From: Chloroflexota bacterium
Lineage (GTDB): Bacteria; Chloroflexota; Dormibacteria; CF-121
NCBI GenBank assembly: GCA_005889285.1
Contig: VBFF01000057.1
Span: 1 to 11,361 of the forward strand
Reading direction: 5' to 3'
Length of the DNA: 11,361 nucleotides
Numbering within the stretch: the stretch's first letter is position 1; the number at the start of each line of letters is the position of its first letter. Below, one piece after another: positions 1 through 5,671 of the stretch. The translations under genes and the position numbers were made by a program. Below the pieces are notes generated by a model, which saw only the letters and a list, made by a program, of their open reading frames with translations, was not told the DNA's origin and searched no databases.

Positions 1-1239
1 CACCTTGCGACTCTCGATCGCGGCGGTGTAGGTGAAGATCTTGAAGCTGGATCCGGGAGGACGCGGCACGTCATAGGCAAGGTTGAACTGTCCGCCCGGC
101 CTTGTGTAGTCGTCCCCGCCGACCATCGCGAGGACCTCGCCCGTCTTGGGGTTCATGCTGACGAGGGCGGCATCGTGGAAGTTGTAGTAATTCCCCTTCT
201 GCGCGATCTGTTCGCGCACCACCTGCTCCGCCATGTGCTGGAGGTTCAGGTCGAGGCTGGTGTACACGCGATACCCCTTGCGGTTGTTATCGGAATTGTT
301 GATGTTGTAAGGGGGCTTGGCGAGCGTCTTCAGGACATAGTCGACGAAGTAGGGTGCCTCGAATTTCGTGATCGGAGGTGAGACCTGGAGCTTGACGGCA
401 TACGCCGCTTCGGCCTGCGCAGCGGTGATGTACTTTTCACCGACCATGGCGGCCAGCACCTGCGCCTGTCGCTGCTTGGCCGACTGAAAGTTCACGACCG
501 GGTTGTACTGCGTCGGCGCCTGGGGTAAGCCGGCGAGCATCGCGGCCTGCGCCAGGCTGAGGTCGTGGGCGTTGCTCTGAAAGTAGCTGCGGGCCGCGGC
601 CTCGATCCCGTAGGTCTGACTTCCATAGAAGATCGTGTTGAGGTACATCTCGAGGATCTGGCTCTTGCTGTACTCACGGTTGAGCTCGATGGCGAGGATC
701 GCTTCCTTCAGCTTGCGCTGGATGTCCGCAGGAGCGTTCGTGCCGATGTAGACCTGTTTCACCAACTGCTGGCTGATCGTGCTACCACCCTGCTTGACCT
801 TGTGATGCTGGTAGTTGGCGATCGCCGCGCGCACGATGCCGCCGATGTCGATCCCGCTGTTGGAATAAAAGGTGCGATCCTCGGTCGCGAGGGTGGCTTT
901 GACCACCCAGGGCGAGATGTAGTTGAGCGGCACCACGATGCGATGGTCACCCGCCTTGCCAATATCGGCGAGCAAGGTGCCATGGCGGTCGTAGATGAGG
1001 GTGTCCTGATCCATCTTGTTGGAGGCAAGCCCGCTGACCGCCGGGAGGGGACCAACCGCCTGTGCGGTGATCGCCGGGATGCCCATGAGGGGCACGAGGA
1101 AGACAACGATGAGGCCGAGAATGATCACGCGGCGAAAGTCGCGGCGGCTCCGCTTGCGCCAGCGAGCGAGATGACGCTGGCTTCGCCGACGGGCGGCTAG
1201 GCGCTCAGAAACCCGAAAATCCCGGAAAGCAGGAGCCAA
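1..1239 (-). CDS. Class A penicillin-binding protein, PBP1A type (3' part missing)
   Basis: Bifunctional peptidoglycan synthase, glycosyltransferase GT51 plus transpeptidase. It polymerises lipid II and cross-links stem peptides outside the membrane. With a start at TTG 1239, 413 residues are visible. There is an Arg-rich cytoplasmic tail (about 1-37) and one membrane span (about 38-57). The GT51 motifs are EDRTFYSNSG at 120-129 (catalytic Glu120), GGSTISQQLVKQ at 151-162, and an RKLKEAILAIELNREYSK stretch from 175. The transpeptidase begins near 340 and reaches its SSFK nucleophile motif (Ser397, Lys400) just before the window edge; the SxN and KTG boxes lie outside. The His usual in the EDxxFxxHxG motif is Asn127 here. 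The start is uncertain because no ATG precedes the membrane span: TTG 1239 or GTG 1266 are candidates, and both overlap the upstream small gene. Family assignment is secure; start position is weak. Confidence 0.93.
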   Translation of the reverse strand, partial: MAPAFRDFRVSERLAARRRSQRHLARWRKRSRRDFRRVIILGLIVVFLVPLMGIPAITAQAVGPLPAVSGLASNKMDQDTLIYDRHGTLLADIGKAGDHRIVVPLNYISPWVVKATLATEDRTFYSNSGIDIGGIVRAAIANYQHHKVKQGGSTISQQLVKQVYIGTNAPADIQRKLKEAILAIELNREYSKSQILEMYLNTIFYGSQTYGIEAAARSYFQSNAHDLSLAQAAMLAGLPQAPTQYNPVVNFQSAKQRQAQVLAAMVGEKYITAAQAEAAYAVKLQVSPPITKFEAPYFVDYVLKTLAKPPYNINNSDNNRKGYRVYTSLDLNLQHMAEQVVREQIAQKGNYYNFHDAALVSMNPKTGEVLAMVGGDDYTRPGGQFNLAYDVPRPPGSSFKIFTYTAAIESRKV

Positions 1240-1391
1240 AGAGAGACAAGGATAACCGCTCCCCACCCCGCGCCGCTGGCGAGGGTTCGGAGCGCCGACC
1301 GGCGCTGCCGTCGGATCTGGCGTCGCCGAGCCGCGAGGGATGAGAGGCCGCTGGCCGTCGCTGGGTGCGTCGCATGCCGGATGCTTATCAA
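1197..1391 (-). CDS. Small single-span membrane protein upstream of PBP1A
   Basis: A 64-residue protein of no recognised family. Residues 1-40 are polar and strongly basic, with an RRRQIRRQRR run. Residues about 41-63 form one hydrophobic span, so a type II, cytoplasm-in topology is expected. The TTG start at 1391 is supported by an AAGGGG Shine-Dalgarno sequence six bases upstream, and a TATAAT box lies about 50 bases further up. Its 3' end overlaps the probable start of the PBP gene in another frame, which suggests translational coupling. A role as a PBP partner or divisome accessory protein is only inference from position. It could instead be a spurious ORF in GC-rich DNA, but the ribosome binding site and membrane span argue against that. 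It is not a frameshifted PBP N-terminus, because the PBP has its own basic tail and span. Confidence 0.6.
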   Translation of the reverse strand: MISIRHATHPATASGLSSLAARRRQIRRQRRSALRTLASGAGWGAVILVSLWLLLSGIFGFLSA

Positions 1392-1443
1392 TTCAGGCCC
1401 CTTAAATCGTTACTATCCTGCTTTCCGAAAAGTTGACTTCGCC

Positions 1444-1449
1444 ATTATA
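1444..1449 (-). promoter_or_regulatory. -10 box for the minus-strand small protein / PBP operon
   Basis: A perfect TATAAT followed by GG on the minus strand, about 53 bases before the TTG start at 1391. No good -35 hexamer lies 16-18 bases upstream, so this is a -10-only call. It would start a transcript near 1437. Confidence 0.45.
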
Positions 1450-1572
1450 ACCTAGGCGGAGCACCTTCGCACCAGGTGGCCGCCGAAATGTCCCCGTGCT
1501 GCCTGTCCAACGGGGGCGGGCGCGGTTTGGTTACGGCGCCCGGAGGTCCACGTGGCTCGCGATCGACGCCCG

Positions 1573-1578
1573 TATAAT
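1573..1578 (+). promoter_or_regulatory. -10 box for the zinc-ribbon membrane protein
   Basis: A perfect TATAAT followed by GG, 28 bases before the ATG at 1606. The -35 region is poor. It is divergent from the TATAAT at 1449-1444. A transcription start near 1585 would rule out an ATG at 1552 as the translation start and favours 1606. Confidence 0.45.
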
Positions 1579-1605
1579 GGGGCCGCTTTGTCGAGTTCGG
1601 AACCG

Positions 1606-2130
1606 ATGGCGAAAGCGGGGACCGTGTTCTGCCGCTCGTGCGGCAAGGCGATCGAGGCGGGCGCCCGGTTCTGCCGGTTCTGCGGTAAGTCGCAGGCCGA
1701 TCCGGGCGCTGGCGTGCCCTCCGCCGCATCGGCGTCGGGCCCGGCCCGCCAACCCGCCGAGGCCGGCCTCGAGCACCGGCTTCGCCAGATCTTCCCCCGG
1801 CACCATCTCCAGGACGAGTTCACCCACGTGGGCACGATCGCGGCCTTCCTGATGGCACTGATCGGGTTCATCGTCGGCTTCTTCATCAACTACAGCTGGC
1901 TCGGAACAAATTTCCTCCTCGGCTCGATCGCCCTGCTGCTCTTCCTCATCCTGCGTGAGTCGACCTTGAGCCACATCCGGGTACGCAACGGTGGATCGGC
2001 GTCCACCTCCGAGGGGGGAACCCGTTACCATGCGGGACGGCGTCCCGCCGGTGACGCCGGTCCGGCGGAGGCGGCTACGGCCGAGTCATCGCCACCCGCC
2101 GGTGGCAGGCCCCCCGCCACCCCTCGATAG
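1606..2130 (+). CDS. Zinc-ribbon membrane protein
   Basis: A 174-residue protein of unknown role. The N-terminus is a short zinc ribbon with CRSCGK and CRFCGK knuckles (Cys9, Cys12, Cys23, Cys26), as in the 'zinc_ribbon_2' type found at the start of many bacterial membrane proteins. A Pro/Ala/Ser linker follows, then two close hydrophobic spans (about 76-96 and 100-117). The last about 55 residues are basic, Gly/Pro/Ser-rich and probably disordered. The ribbon should sit in the cytoplasm. An in-frame ATG at 1552 would add 18 residues but lies upstream of the TATAAT at 1573, so 1606 is preferred; only a weak GGA sits in front of it. The gene ends convergently with the CsbD-like gene. The domain reading is firm; the function is unknown. 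Confidence 0.8.
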   Translation: MAKAGTVFCRSCGKAIEAGARFCRFCGKSQADPGAGVPSAASASGPARQPAEAGLEHRLRQIFPRHHLQDEFTHVGTIAAFLMALIGFIVGFFINYSWLGTNFLLGSIALLLFLILRESTLSHIRVRNGGSASTSEGGTRYHAGRRPAGDAGPAEAATAESSPPAGGRPPATPR

Positions 2131-2157
2131 AAAAGGCCGGCCCGAAGCGGACCGGCC
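2131..2157 (-). terminator. Rho-independent terminator of the CsbD-like gene
   Basis: On the minus strand GGCCGG pairs with CCGGCC, and CCG pairs with CGG inside it across a single mismatch, leaving a short loop. The stem is followed directly by TTTT. It lies 13 bases past the TAG of the CsbD-like gene. On the plus strand the stem has no T run, so it serves mainly the minus strand, although it also ends just past the zinc-ribbon gene's stop. Confidence 0.75.
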
Positions 2158-2169
2158 CGTCGAATTCGC

Positions 2170-2336
2170 CTAAACGCCCTTGTCGCCAGCCGTCTCTGGC
2201 GCGGTCGGATCGCCCTGGGTCATCTCGCGACCAACCTCCTCGACCTTGCCCTTCGCCTTCTGAGCCTTGCCTTCCCATTCCATCTGCCGCCGGTGTCTTT
2301 GACCTCGCCTTCGACCTTGTCACGCAACTCGCCCAT
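2170..2336 (-). pseudogene. CsbD-like small stress protein, broken by a one-base frameshift
   Basis: CsbD-family proteins are short, highly charged, general-stress proteins of unknown mechanism. Reading from ATG 2336 gives MGELRDKVEGEVKDTGG in one frame. The next frame then continues from the ATG at about 2283-2281 as MEWEGKAQKAKGKVEEVGRE and so on, ending in ETAGDKGV and a TAG at 2170. The interval of 167 bases is one short of 56 codons, so a single missing base near 2283 joins the two halves into a normal-length protein of about 55 residues. The start has an excellent GGAGG six bases upstream and a terminator follows, so the gene was recently functional. Either the frameshift is real or the base was lost in sequencing or assembly. 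The EGxxKxxxGK-type repeats support the CsbD assignment. Confidence 0.72.
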
Positions 2337-2469
2337 GCTGCACCTCCGGTTTTTCAGCGCGATACGGCGCCTGTTATGAAACATGATAACGCTGGACTAC
2401 CGTTCCGTCTACTACGTGAGCGCGGAGCTGGGCCGTCAAGTGAGTTCACATCTATTTACGAAACGTGCG

Positions 2470-2498
2470 TTGAGCTGGGGCGACCTGCTCCCTATACT
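2470..2498 (+). promoter_or_regulatory. Sigma-70-type promoter of the first HspR-like gene
   Basis: TTGAGC at 2470-2475, a 17-base spacer, and TATACT at 2493-2498. It gives a transcription start near 2505 and a leader of about 75 bases before ATG 2581. Just upstream (2440-2449) is GTGA-GT-TCAC, a small dyad that could be an operator half. It does not match the actinobacterial HAIR consensus. Confidence 0.6.
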
Positions 2499-2580
2499 CG
2501 GGAGGATTTACGCCGGTCGGAGATGTCACGTGGCGCTCGCCGTATTCAGACCGGGAGGCAGACACATCATGGAGGCTCCT

Positions 2581-2928
2581 ATGGCAACCGTTCTCAAGCG
2601 TGATACCCGGCGCGACACGAATATCTCCCTCGACAAGCCGATCTACACCATCAGCGTCGCGTCCGAGATCCTCGAAACCCATCCGCGGACGCTCATGATG
2701 TACGAGCACCTCGGGCTGGTCGTCCCCAAGCGGACCTCGACCAACCGCCGGCGGTTCTCGCAACGCGACGTCATGAAACTGCAAACCATCCAGAAGCTGA
2801 CCCGGCACCACTCGGTCAACCTGGCCGGCGTTCGCTACATCCTGAAGTTGCTCAAGCTGCTCCAGGAGCATCAGCTTCCCTCGCCCGTCGAGCTGCGCGA
2901 CCTCGACGTTTCGCAGCTGGACGTCTAG
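2581..2928 (+). CDS. HspR-like MerR-family transcriptional regulator (copy 1)
   Basis: A 115-residue DNA-binding protein. MerR-type winged helix-turn-helix spans about 20-75: YTISVASEI, then THPRTLMMYEHLGLVVPKR (helix-turn-helix) and TSTNRRRFSQRD (wing). This matches HspR, the repressor of chaperone genes in Actinobacteria and relatives, in the phrases 'HPRTL..YE.LGLV.P.RT...RR.S..D' and 'GVNLAGVRYIL'. The C-terminus ends in ELRDLDVSQLDV, shared with copy 2. There is no ligand-binding domain. ATG 2581 has GGAGG five bases upstream and gives the same length as copy 2. An in-frame ATG at 2569 is also possible. No dnaK, grpE or clpB lies in the window, unlike classic hspR operons. It may autoregulate, as HspR does. 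Family confidence is high; targets are unknown. Confidence 0.88.
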   Translation: MATVLKRDTRRDTNISLDKPIYTISVASEILETHPRTLMMYEHLGLVVPKRTSTNRRRFSQRDVMKLQTIQKLTRHHSVNLAGVRYILKLLKLLQEHQLPSPVELRDLDVSQLDV

Positions 2929-3006
2929 AAATTTTTGCGCCGCGTGTTGCAACGCGGTAGCACGTTATCGATAGTGGCGGCAGGATACTTCCTTACTGTC
3001 TCGGTG

Positions 3007-3035
3007 TTGACAAGGCATCAGCCCCTGCCTATAAT
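3007..3035 (+). promoter_or_regulatory. Consensus sigma-70 promoter ahead of the response regulator
   Basis: Perfect TTGACA (3007-3012), a 17-base spacer, and perfect TATAAT (3030-3035). This is the strongest promoter seen in the window. The predicted start is about 3042, only some 23 bases before a terminator-like hairpin. It may therefore make a short RNA or an attenuated leader for the response regulator at 3208. Confidence 0.8.
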
Positions 3036-3064
3036 CCGACTTAGTTCTTCTGCCCCCCTCTTCG

Positions 3065-3093
3065 GGCCCTCCCTTCGGAGGGCCTTAACTTTT
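3065..3093 (+). terminator. Terminator or attenuator hairpin in the response-regulator leader
   Basis: GGCCCTCC (3065-3072) pairs perfectly with GGAGGGCC (3077-3084) around a CTTC loop, followed by TTAACTTTT. The 8-bp GC-rich stem is strong and the U tract is imperfect. It can end transcripts of the first HspR-like gene. It can also end, about 50 bases after its start, the RNA made from the consensus promoter just upstream. Confidence 0.65.
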
Positions 3094-3116
3094 CCGGGAC
3101 TGTAGCCCAGGAACGT

Positions 3117-3218
3117 ATGCCCACTAAGGAGTCCGACGTATTGCTTCCCGTAAACGTCGCGAGATGCGCGAAGTTCGTCTATACTGCTTCGCGCCAAGGG
3201 GAGTGTTATGGAAAGTAA
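3117..3218 (+). CDS. Possible 33-codon leader ORF overlapping the response regulator
   Basis: ATG 3117 has AGGA four bases upstream. The frame runs for 33 codons to TAA at 3216-3218, ending 11 bases inside the response-regulator gene. The product begins MPTKESDVLL and ends QGECYGK, and resembles nothing known to me. An alternative TTG start at 3141 has AAGGAG ten bases upstream. Its position after the hairpin and its overlap with the next start fit a coupling or leader peptide. An ORF this short can easily arise by chance. Confidence 0.25.
   Translation: MPTKESDVLLPVNVARCAKFVYTASRQGECYGK
3166..3194 (+). promoter_or_regulatory. Inverted repeat straddling a -10 box (candidate operator)
   Basis: GCGCGAAG (3166-3173) and its exact complement CTTCGCGC (3187-3194) flank 13 bases that contain TATACT at 3180-3185. 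There is no good -35 hexamer 16-18 bases upstream. A protein bound to this dyad would cover the -10 box of a proximal promoter for the response regulator. The half-sites could also pair in RNA next to the Shine-Dalgarno sequence at 3196-3203. Confidence 0.5.
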
Positions 3219-3645
3219 GACGCGCCGCAGCGCCGGCGCGAGCCCTGCCAGTCAGGCGGCCCAGGCCGATGAGGACCTGGTCGACGTTCTCCTCGTGGAA
3301 GACGATCCTTCTGTCCTCGAGATGTACCGTCTCAAGCTCGAGCTCGATGGGTACCGCGTCAACACCGCGCTCGACGGTGAGGAAGGCCTCAAGAAGGCCA
3401 GCGATCTGAAGCCGGACATCATCTTTCTCGATATCCGTCTCCCCAAAATGGACGGACTCGAGGTCTTGAGGAAATTGCGAGCGCAGGATAAGACGCGCGA
3501 GATTCCGGTTATCATCCTCTCTAACTACGATGAAGAAGACCTGGTCGCGCGAGGGCTGCGGCTGGGAGCGCACGAGTACCTCATCAAAGCGCGCACGACG
3601 CCGACCAGCCTCTCAGAAGGAATCGAGGATTGGCTAAAGGAGTAA
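3208..3645 (+). CDS. Stand-alone receiver-domain response regulator
   Basis: A 145-residue CheY-like protein with no output domain. After a 25-residue Ala/Ser-rich N-terminal extension comes a full receiver: acidic pocket Asp32/Asp33 in VEDD, phospho-acceptor Asp75 in FLDIRLPKMDG, Ser105 in IILSNYDEED, and Lys127 in YLIKA. All catalytic residues are present, so it should accept phosphate from a histidine kinase, which is not in this window. ATG 3208 has AAGGGGAG four bases upstream. The last codons overlap the TTG start of the second HspR-like gene by 16 bases, so the two are co-transcribed and probably translationally coupled. The output is probably through protein contact. The adjacent HspR-like protein is the obvious candidate partner, but that is inference. 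Confidence 0.92.
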   Translation: MESKTRRSAGASPASQAAQADEDLVDVLLVEDDPSVLEMYRLKLELDGYRVNTALDGEEGLKKASDLKPDIIFLDIRLPKMDGLEVLRKLRAQDKTREIPVIILSNYDEEDLVARGLRLGAHEYLIKARTTPTSLSEGIEDWLKE

Positions 3646-3977
3646 CCCGCCGCGCACCGAGCGATACGAGCCTCTCGCTCGATAAGCCGATCTATACCAT
3701 CAGCGTCGCGTCGGAGATTCTGCAGACGCATCCGCGCACGTTGATGATGTACGAGCACCTCGGCCTGGTGGTGCCCAAGCGGACGTCGACCAACCGGCGA
3801 CGGTTCTCGCAGCGCGACATCCGCAAGCTGCAGGCGATCCAGACGCTGACGCGCCAGCACGGGGTCAACCTCAATGGCGCCCGCTACGTGCTGCGCTTGC
3901 TGCGCATCCTGGTCGATAACGGGCTCGCTGCGCCGCCTGAGCTACGCGACCTCGACGTCAAAGAACTAGACGTCTAA
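3630..3977 (+). CDS. HspR-like MerR-family transcriptional regulator (copy 2)
   Basis: A 115-residue paralogue of the regulator at 2581. Over the last 102 residues 78 are identical by direct count. The recognition helix and wing (THPRTLMMYEHLGLVVPKR and TSTNRRRFSQRD) are unchanged, so both should read the same operator. Differences cluster in the dimerisation helix after residue 63, while the terminal ELRDLDVxxLDV is kept. The start is TTG 3630, inside the last codons of the receiver gene, with AAGGA eight bases upstream at 3617-3621. No ATG or GTG fits. The gene ends in TAATAG. Being coupled to a receiver is unusual for HspR, which normally responds to DnaK. Heterodimer formation with copy 1 is possible but untested. 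Confidence 0.88.
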   Translation: MAKGVTRRAPSDTSLSLDKPIYTISVASEILQTHPRTLMMYEHLGLVVPKRTSTNRRRFSQRDIRKLQAIQTLTRQHGVNLNGARYVLRLLRILVDNGLAAPPELRDLDVKELDV

Positions 3978-4083
3978 TAGGCGCCAAAGCGCGGGGCGCA
4001 GCGTGACGCACCGGAAACATCTTTGCGGCGAATCGATTGCCGAAATGTTAGCTTCGATCTGCGCCGATACGGTATGAGCACGC

Positions 4084-4575
4084 ATGAGCTTTCGGCCGGA
4101 TAGCCCGCTGAATCGCCTCGTGATCCTCTGGCCCGGCGTGCCGATCGCGGCCTGTGCCCTGGGCTTTGTGCTGGCCGTCGTCGAGATCTCGGAGACCCAC
4201 AGTGGATCGTTCGCCGCCCTCGCGATTGCGATGGGCTGCGGCATGGCCTTCAGCCTCGGTTTGCTCTTCCACAGCTTCTTCATCGAGTGGACGGAAGTGA
4301 TCGTCAGCCACGAAGGGGTCGCGCTCCGGCCGGTCGGCCACGCCTGGCTCAATCGCCAACCCCGCCTGATCCCATGGGACCGGGTGCATGGCATGAACCA
4401 GGTCATCACCCGCAAGGGCGGCCACCTGGAGATCGCGGCCGGCAGCCAGGTCGTGAAGCTGGATCGGGCGCTCTTCCGGGAGGATACGTTCGAGAACCTC
4501 TGCGCCGCCCTCGCGCAGCGCACTCGGCAGTGGGGGGCCGCCGGTTACGACGATGAGCTGGCCACCGCGGCCTGA
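4084..4575 (+). CDS. Two-span membrane protein with PH-like cytoplasmic tail
   Basis: A 163-residue protein. Two hydrophobic spans (about 12-34 and 43-67) are followed by a soluble domain of about 85 residues (EVIVSHEGVALRP, then LIPWDRVHGMNQV, then a GGHLEIAAGSQVVKLDR stretch). Strand pattern and layout resemble bacterial PH-domain (bPH/YdbT-like) membrane proteins, a family of unclear biochemical role. The last about 30 residues are helical. A TGA at 4075-4077 is in frame, so ATG 4084 is the earliest start; no clear Shine-Dalgarno sequence precedes it, and a leaderless mRNA is possible. It lies about 106 bases after the HspR-like gene across an imperfect dyad, so it is probably a separate unit. 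Its stop is nine bases from that of the convergent peptidase gene. PH-like assignment is moderate. Confidence 0.75.
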   Translation: MSFRPDSPLNRLVILWPGVPIAACALGFVLAVVEISETHSGSFAALAIAMGCGMAFSLGLLFHSFFIEWTEVIVSHEGVALRPVGHAWLNRQPRLIPWDRVHGMNQVITRKGGHLEIAAGSQVVKLDRALFREDTFENLCAALAQRTRQWGAAGYDDELATAA

Positions 4576-4584
4576 GCGCGCCTC

Positions 4585-5205
4585 CTAGCCGCGGTAGTAG
4601 ATCTGCGCCGAGTGCACCGCCTGCTGGTAGTTGCCGTAGCGCGCCTGCAGCGTCGTGCGGTCGCCAAACCAGGGGTCGTTGATATTAAGGATGTGGCCGC
4701 TGTGGCCGGTGATCACGACGAAGTGCATCCCGCCGTAGAGTCGCACCTCAGCCACAACGAGGCGGCCAGCGTCGAGCTGGGCTTCAACGAGTGACTGCGG
4801 GGGTAGGTCCTCGATGTCCTGGTCGCCGGACTTGAGTTGCGACACCATGCCGGGCACGTGGAGCCACTGCCAGCGGACGGAGCCCTGGGTGGCAGCGCCC
4901 GCCTGGCGCCAGAGCAGCAAATCGTTCTCGATGTAGCCGCCGTGCTCGGTGAGCCAGCGGTTCAGCTGTTGCGGGTTGGTCGAGTAGCCGTAGGCCGCCG
5001 TCACCATGGTGACCGCGGTCAGGGCGCAACCGGCCGAGCCGATCGTGTCAACCGGATCGCTGCCAAGCGCGTCGCGTGACCACTGATGCGATCGCTGGCT
5101 GAAGGTGGGAACGGCCGGAGCGGCGACAGCCGAGAGCCCGGCGTACGACCATGACGCCAGCGCCAGCAAGCTTGCCCCCAGCGCACGGCGCCACCCCCGC
5201 TTCAC
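4585..5205 (-). CDS. Secreted C39-like cysteine peptidase family protein
   Basis: A 206-residue exported protein. Residues 1-29 form a signal peptide (KRGWRRALG, a hydrophobic core, then SAVAAP). The rest is a papain-like 'peptidase C39_2' domain. Cys60 sits in GSAGCALTAVTM, His161 in GGMHFVVITGH, and Asp177 in NINDPW, the expected Cys-His-Asp/Asn set, in the usual order and at the usual spacing. In bacteriocin exporters the related C39 domain cleaves double-glycine leaders. Secreted C39_2 proteins like this one stand alone and their substrates are mostly unknown; wall peptides or extracellular proteins are guesses. The start is GTG 5205. No Shine-Dalgarno sequence is visible, but a promoter placed so that the RNA begins at the GTG suggests leaderless expression. 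Confidence 0.85.
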   Translation of the reverse strand: MKRGWRRALGASLLALASWSYAGLSAVAAPAVPTFSQRSHQWSRDALGSDPVDTIGSAGCALTAVTMVTAAYGYSTNPQQLNRWLTEHGGYIENDLLLWRQAGAATQGSVRWQWLHVPGMVSQLKSGDQDIEDLPPQSLVEAQLDAGRLVVAEVRLYGGMHFVVITGHSGHILNINDPWFGDRTTLQARYGNYQQAVHSAQIYYRG

Positions 5206-5211
5206 GGGCCA

Positions 5212-5240
5212 ATCTTAAAGTCGAGGCTGGGTTAAGTCCA
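5212..5240 (-). promoter_or_regulatory. Promoter giving a leaderless peptidase mRNA
   Basis: On the minus strand: TGGACT (5240-5235), a 17-base spacer, and TAAGAT (5217-5212), then six bases to GTG 5205. The predicted transcription start falls on the start codon. Each hexamer matches consensus at four of six positions. Confidence 0.45.
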
Positions 5241-5313
5241 GCGGCGGCGGTGTCTGCTTTGACACAGCCCTGGGAGGATGGCCGAGTGGATTGTTACGAC
5301 CTGGTGACGGGGG

Positions 5314-5634
5314 TCAGCGCAGCAAGCTGGCGAAGTCGCCCTCGAAGCGGGCGAGCGCCAGCCGCGCATCGAGCACGTCATCGGTCGTAATCGGCGTTCC
5401 AAGCTCATCGGCAGGCTGGTCCCGAACGTCGTCGATCACCGGCGCAGTTTCGGCTTCAGTGGCGATGGCGACCGCGATCACCCGGATGTCCTGACAATGG
5501 ACGCAGGTCACCTTGACCAGGGACTGGTCGTCGTGATGCGCCACCATCTCGAGCTGGCAGTCGGCCAGGCTCTGCCCGCATTTGGGGCACTGAAACCGGC
5601 CCGCCTGACGGCGAAGGATATCGAGCATGTCCAC
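5314..5634 (-). CDS. Small zinc-finger-like double-CxxC protein
   Basis: A 106-residue cytoplasmic protein. CPKC (Cys16, Cys19) and CVHC (Cys44, Cys47) are spaced like a single zinc ribbon, with the phrase HHDDQSLVKVTC between them. The second half is acidic, with an ITTDDVLDARLALARFEGD segment that looks helical. The pattern is that of a zinc ribbon with an acidic tail. I do not recognise a named family, although the N-terminus resembles small conserved hypotheticals of uncultured soil bacteria. The start is GTG 5634 or ATG 5628 (GTG GAC ATG); an AGGGG sits 12 bases before the GTG, which is rather far. It is divergent from the GH18 gene across a dyad-rich intergenic region. Confidence 0.75.
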   Translation of the reverse strand: MDMLDILRRQAGRFQCPKCGQSLADCQLEMVAHHDDQSLVKVTCVHCQDIRVIAVAIATEAETAPVIDDVRDQPADELGTPITTDDVLDARLALARFEGDFASLLR

Positions 5635-5671
5635 GCTATGAGCGTACCCCTGATCTCAGAGCGACAAACGA

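Noticed and set aside
565..1200. 211-residue plus-strand ORF antisense to the PBP gene
   Set aside because: Shadow frame of a clear GT51 coding region; no ribosome binding site and no recognisable protein pattern.
2340..2390. Sigma-B-type promoter (GTTT...GTAT) for the CsbD-like gene
   Set aside because: The two elements are too close together (nine bases against the usual 12-14). The GTTAT-N8-ATAAC dyad there is real but short.
2440..2480. HspR HAIR operator (CTTGAGT-N7-ACTCAAG)
   Set aside because: Only fragments such as GTCAAGT and TTGAGC are present, not in the required spacing.
2383..2580. N-terminal extension of the first HspR-like protein from ATG 2383
   Set aside because: It would include the promoter at 2470-2498 and has no counterpart in the 115-residue paralogue.
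2938..2957. Terminator after the first HspR-like gene (CCGCGT-N6-ACGCGG)
   Set aside because: No T run follows on the plus strand, and the minus-strand side is A-rich; the hairpin at 3065 is a better candidate.
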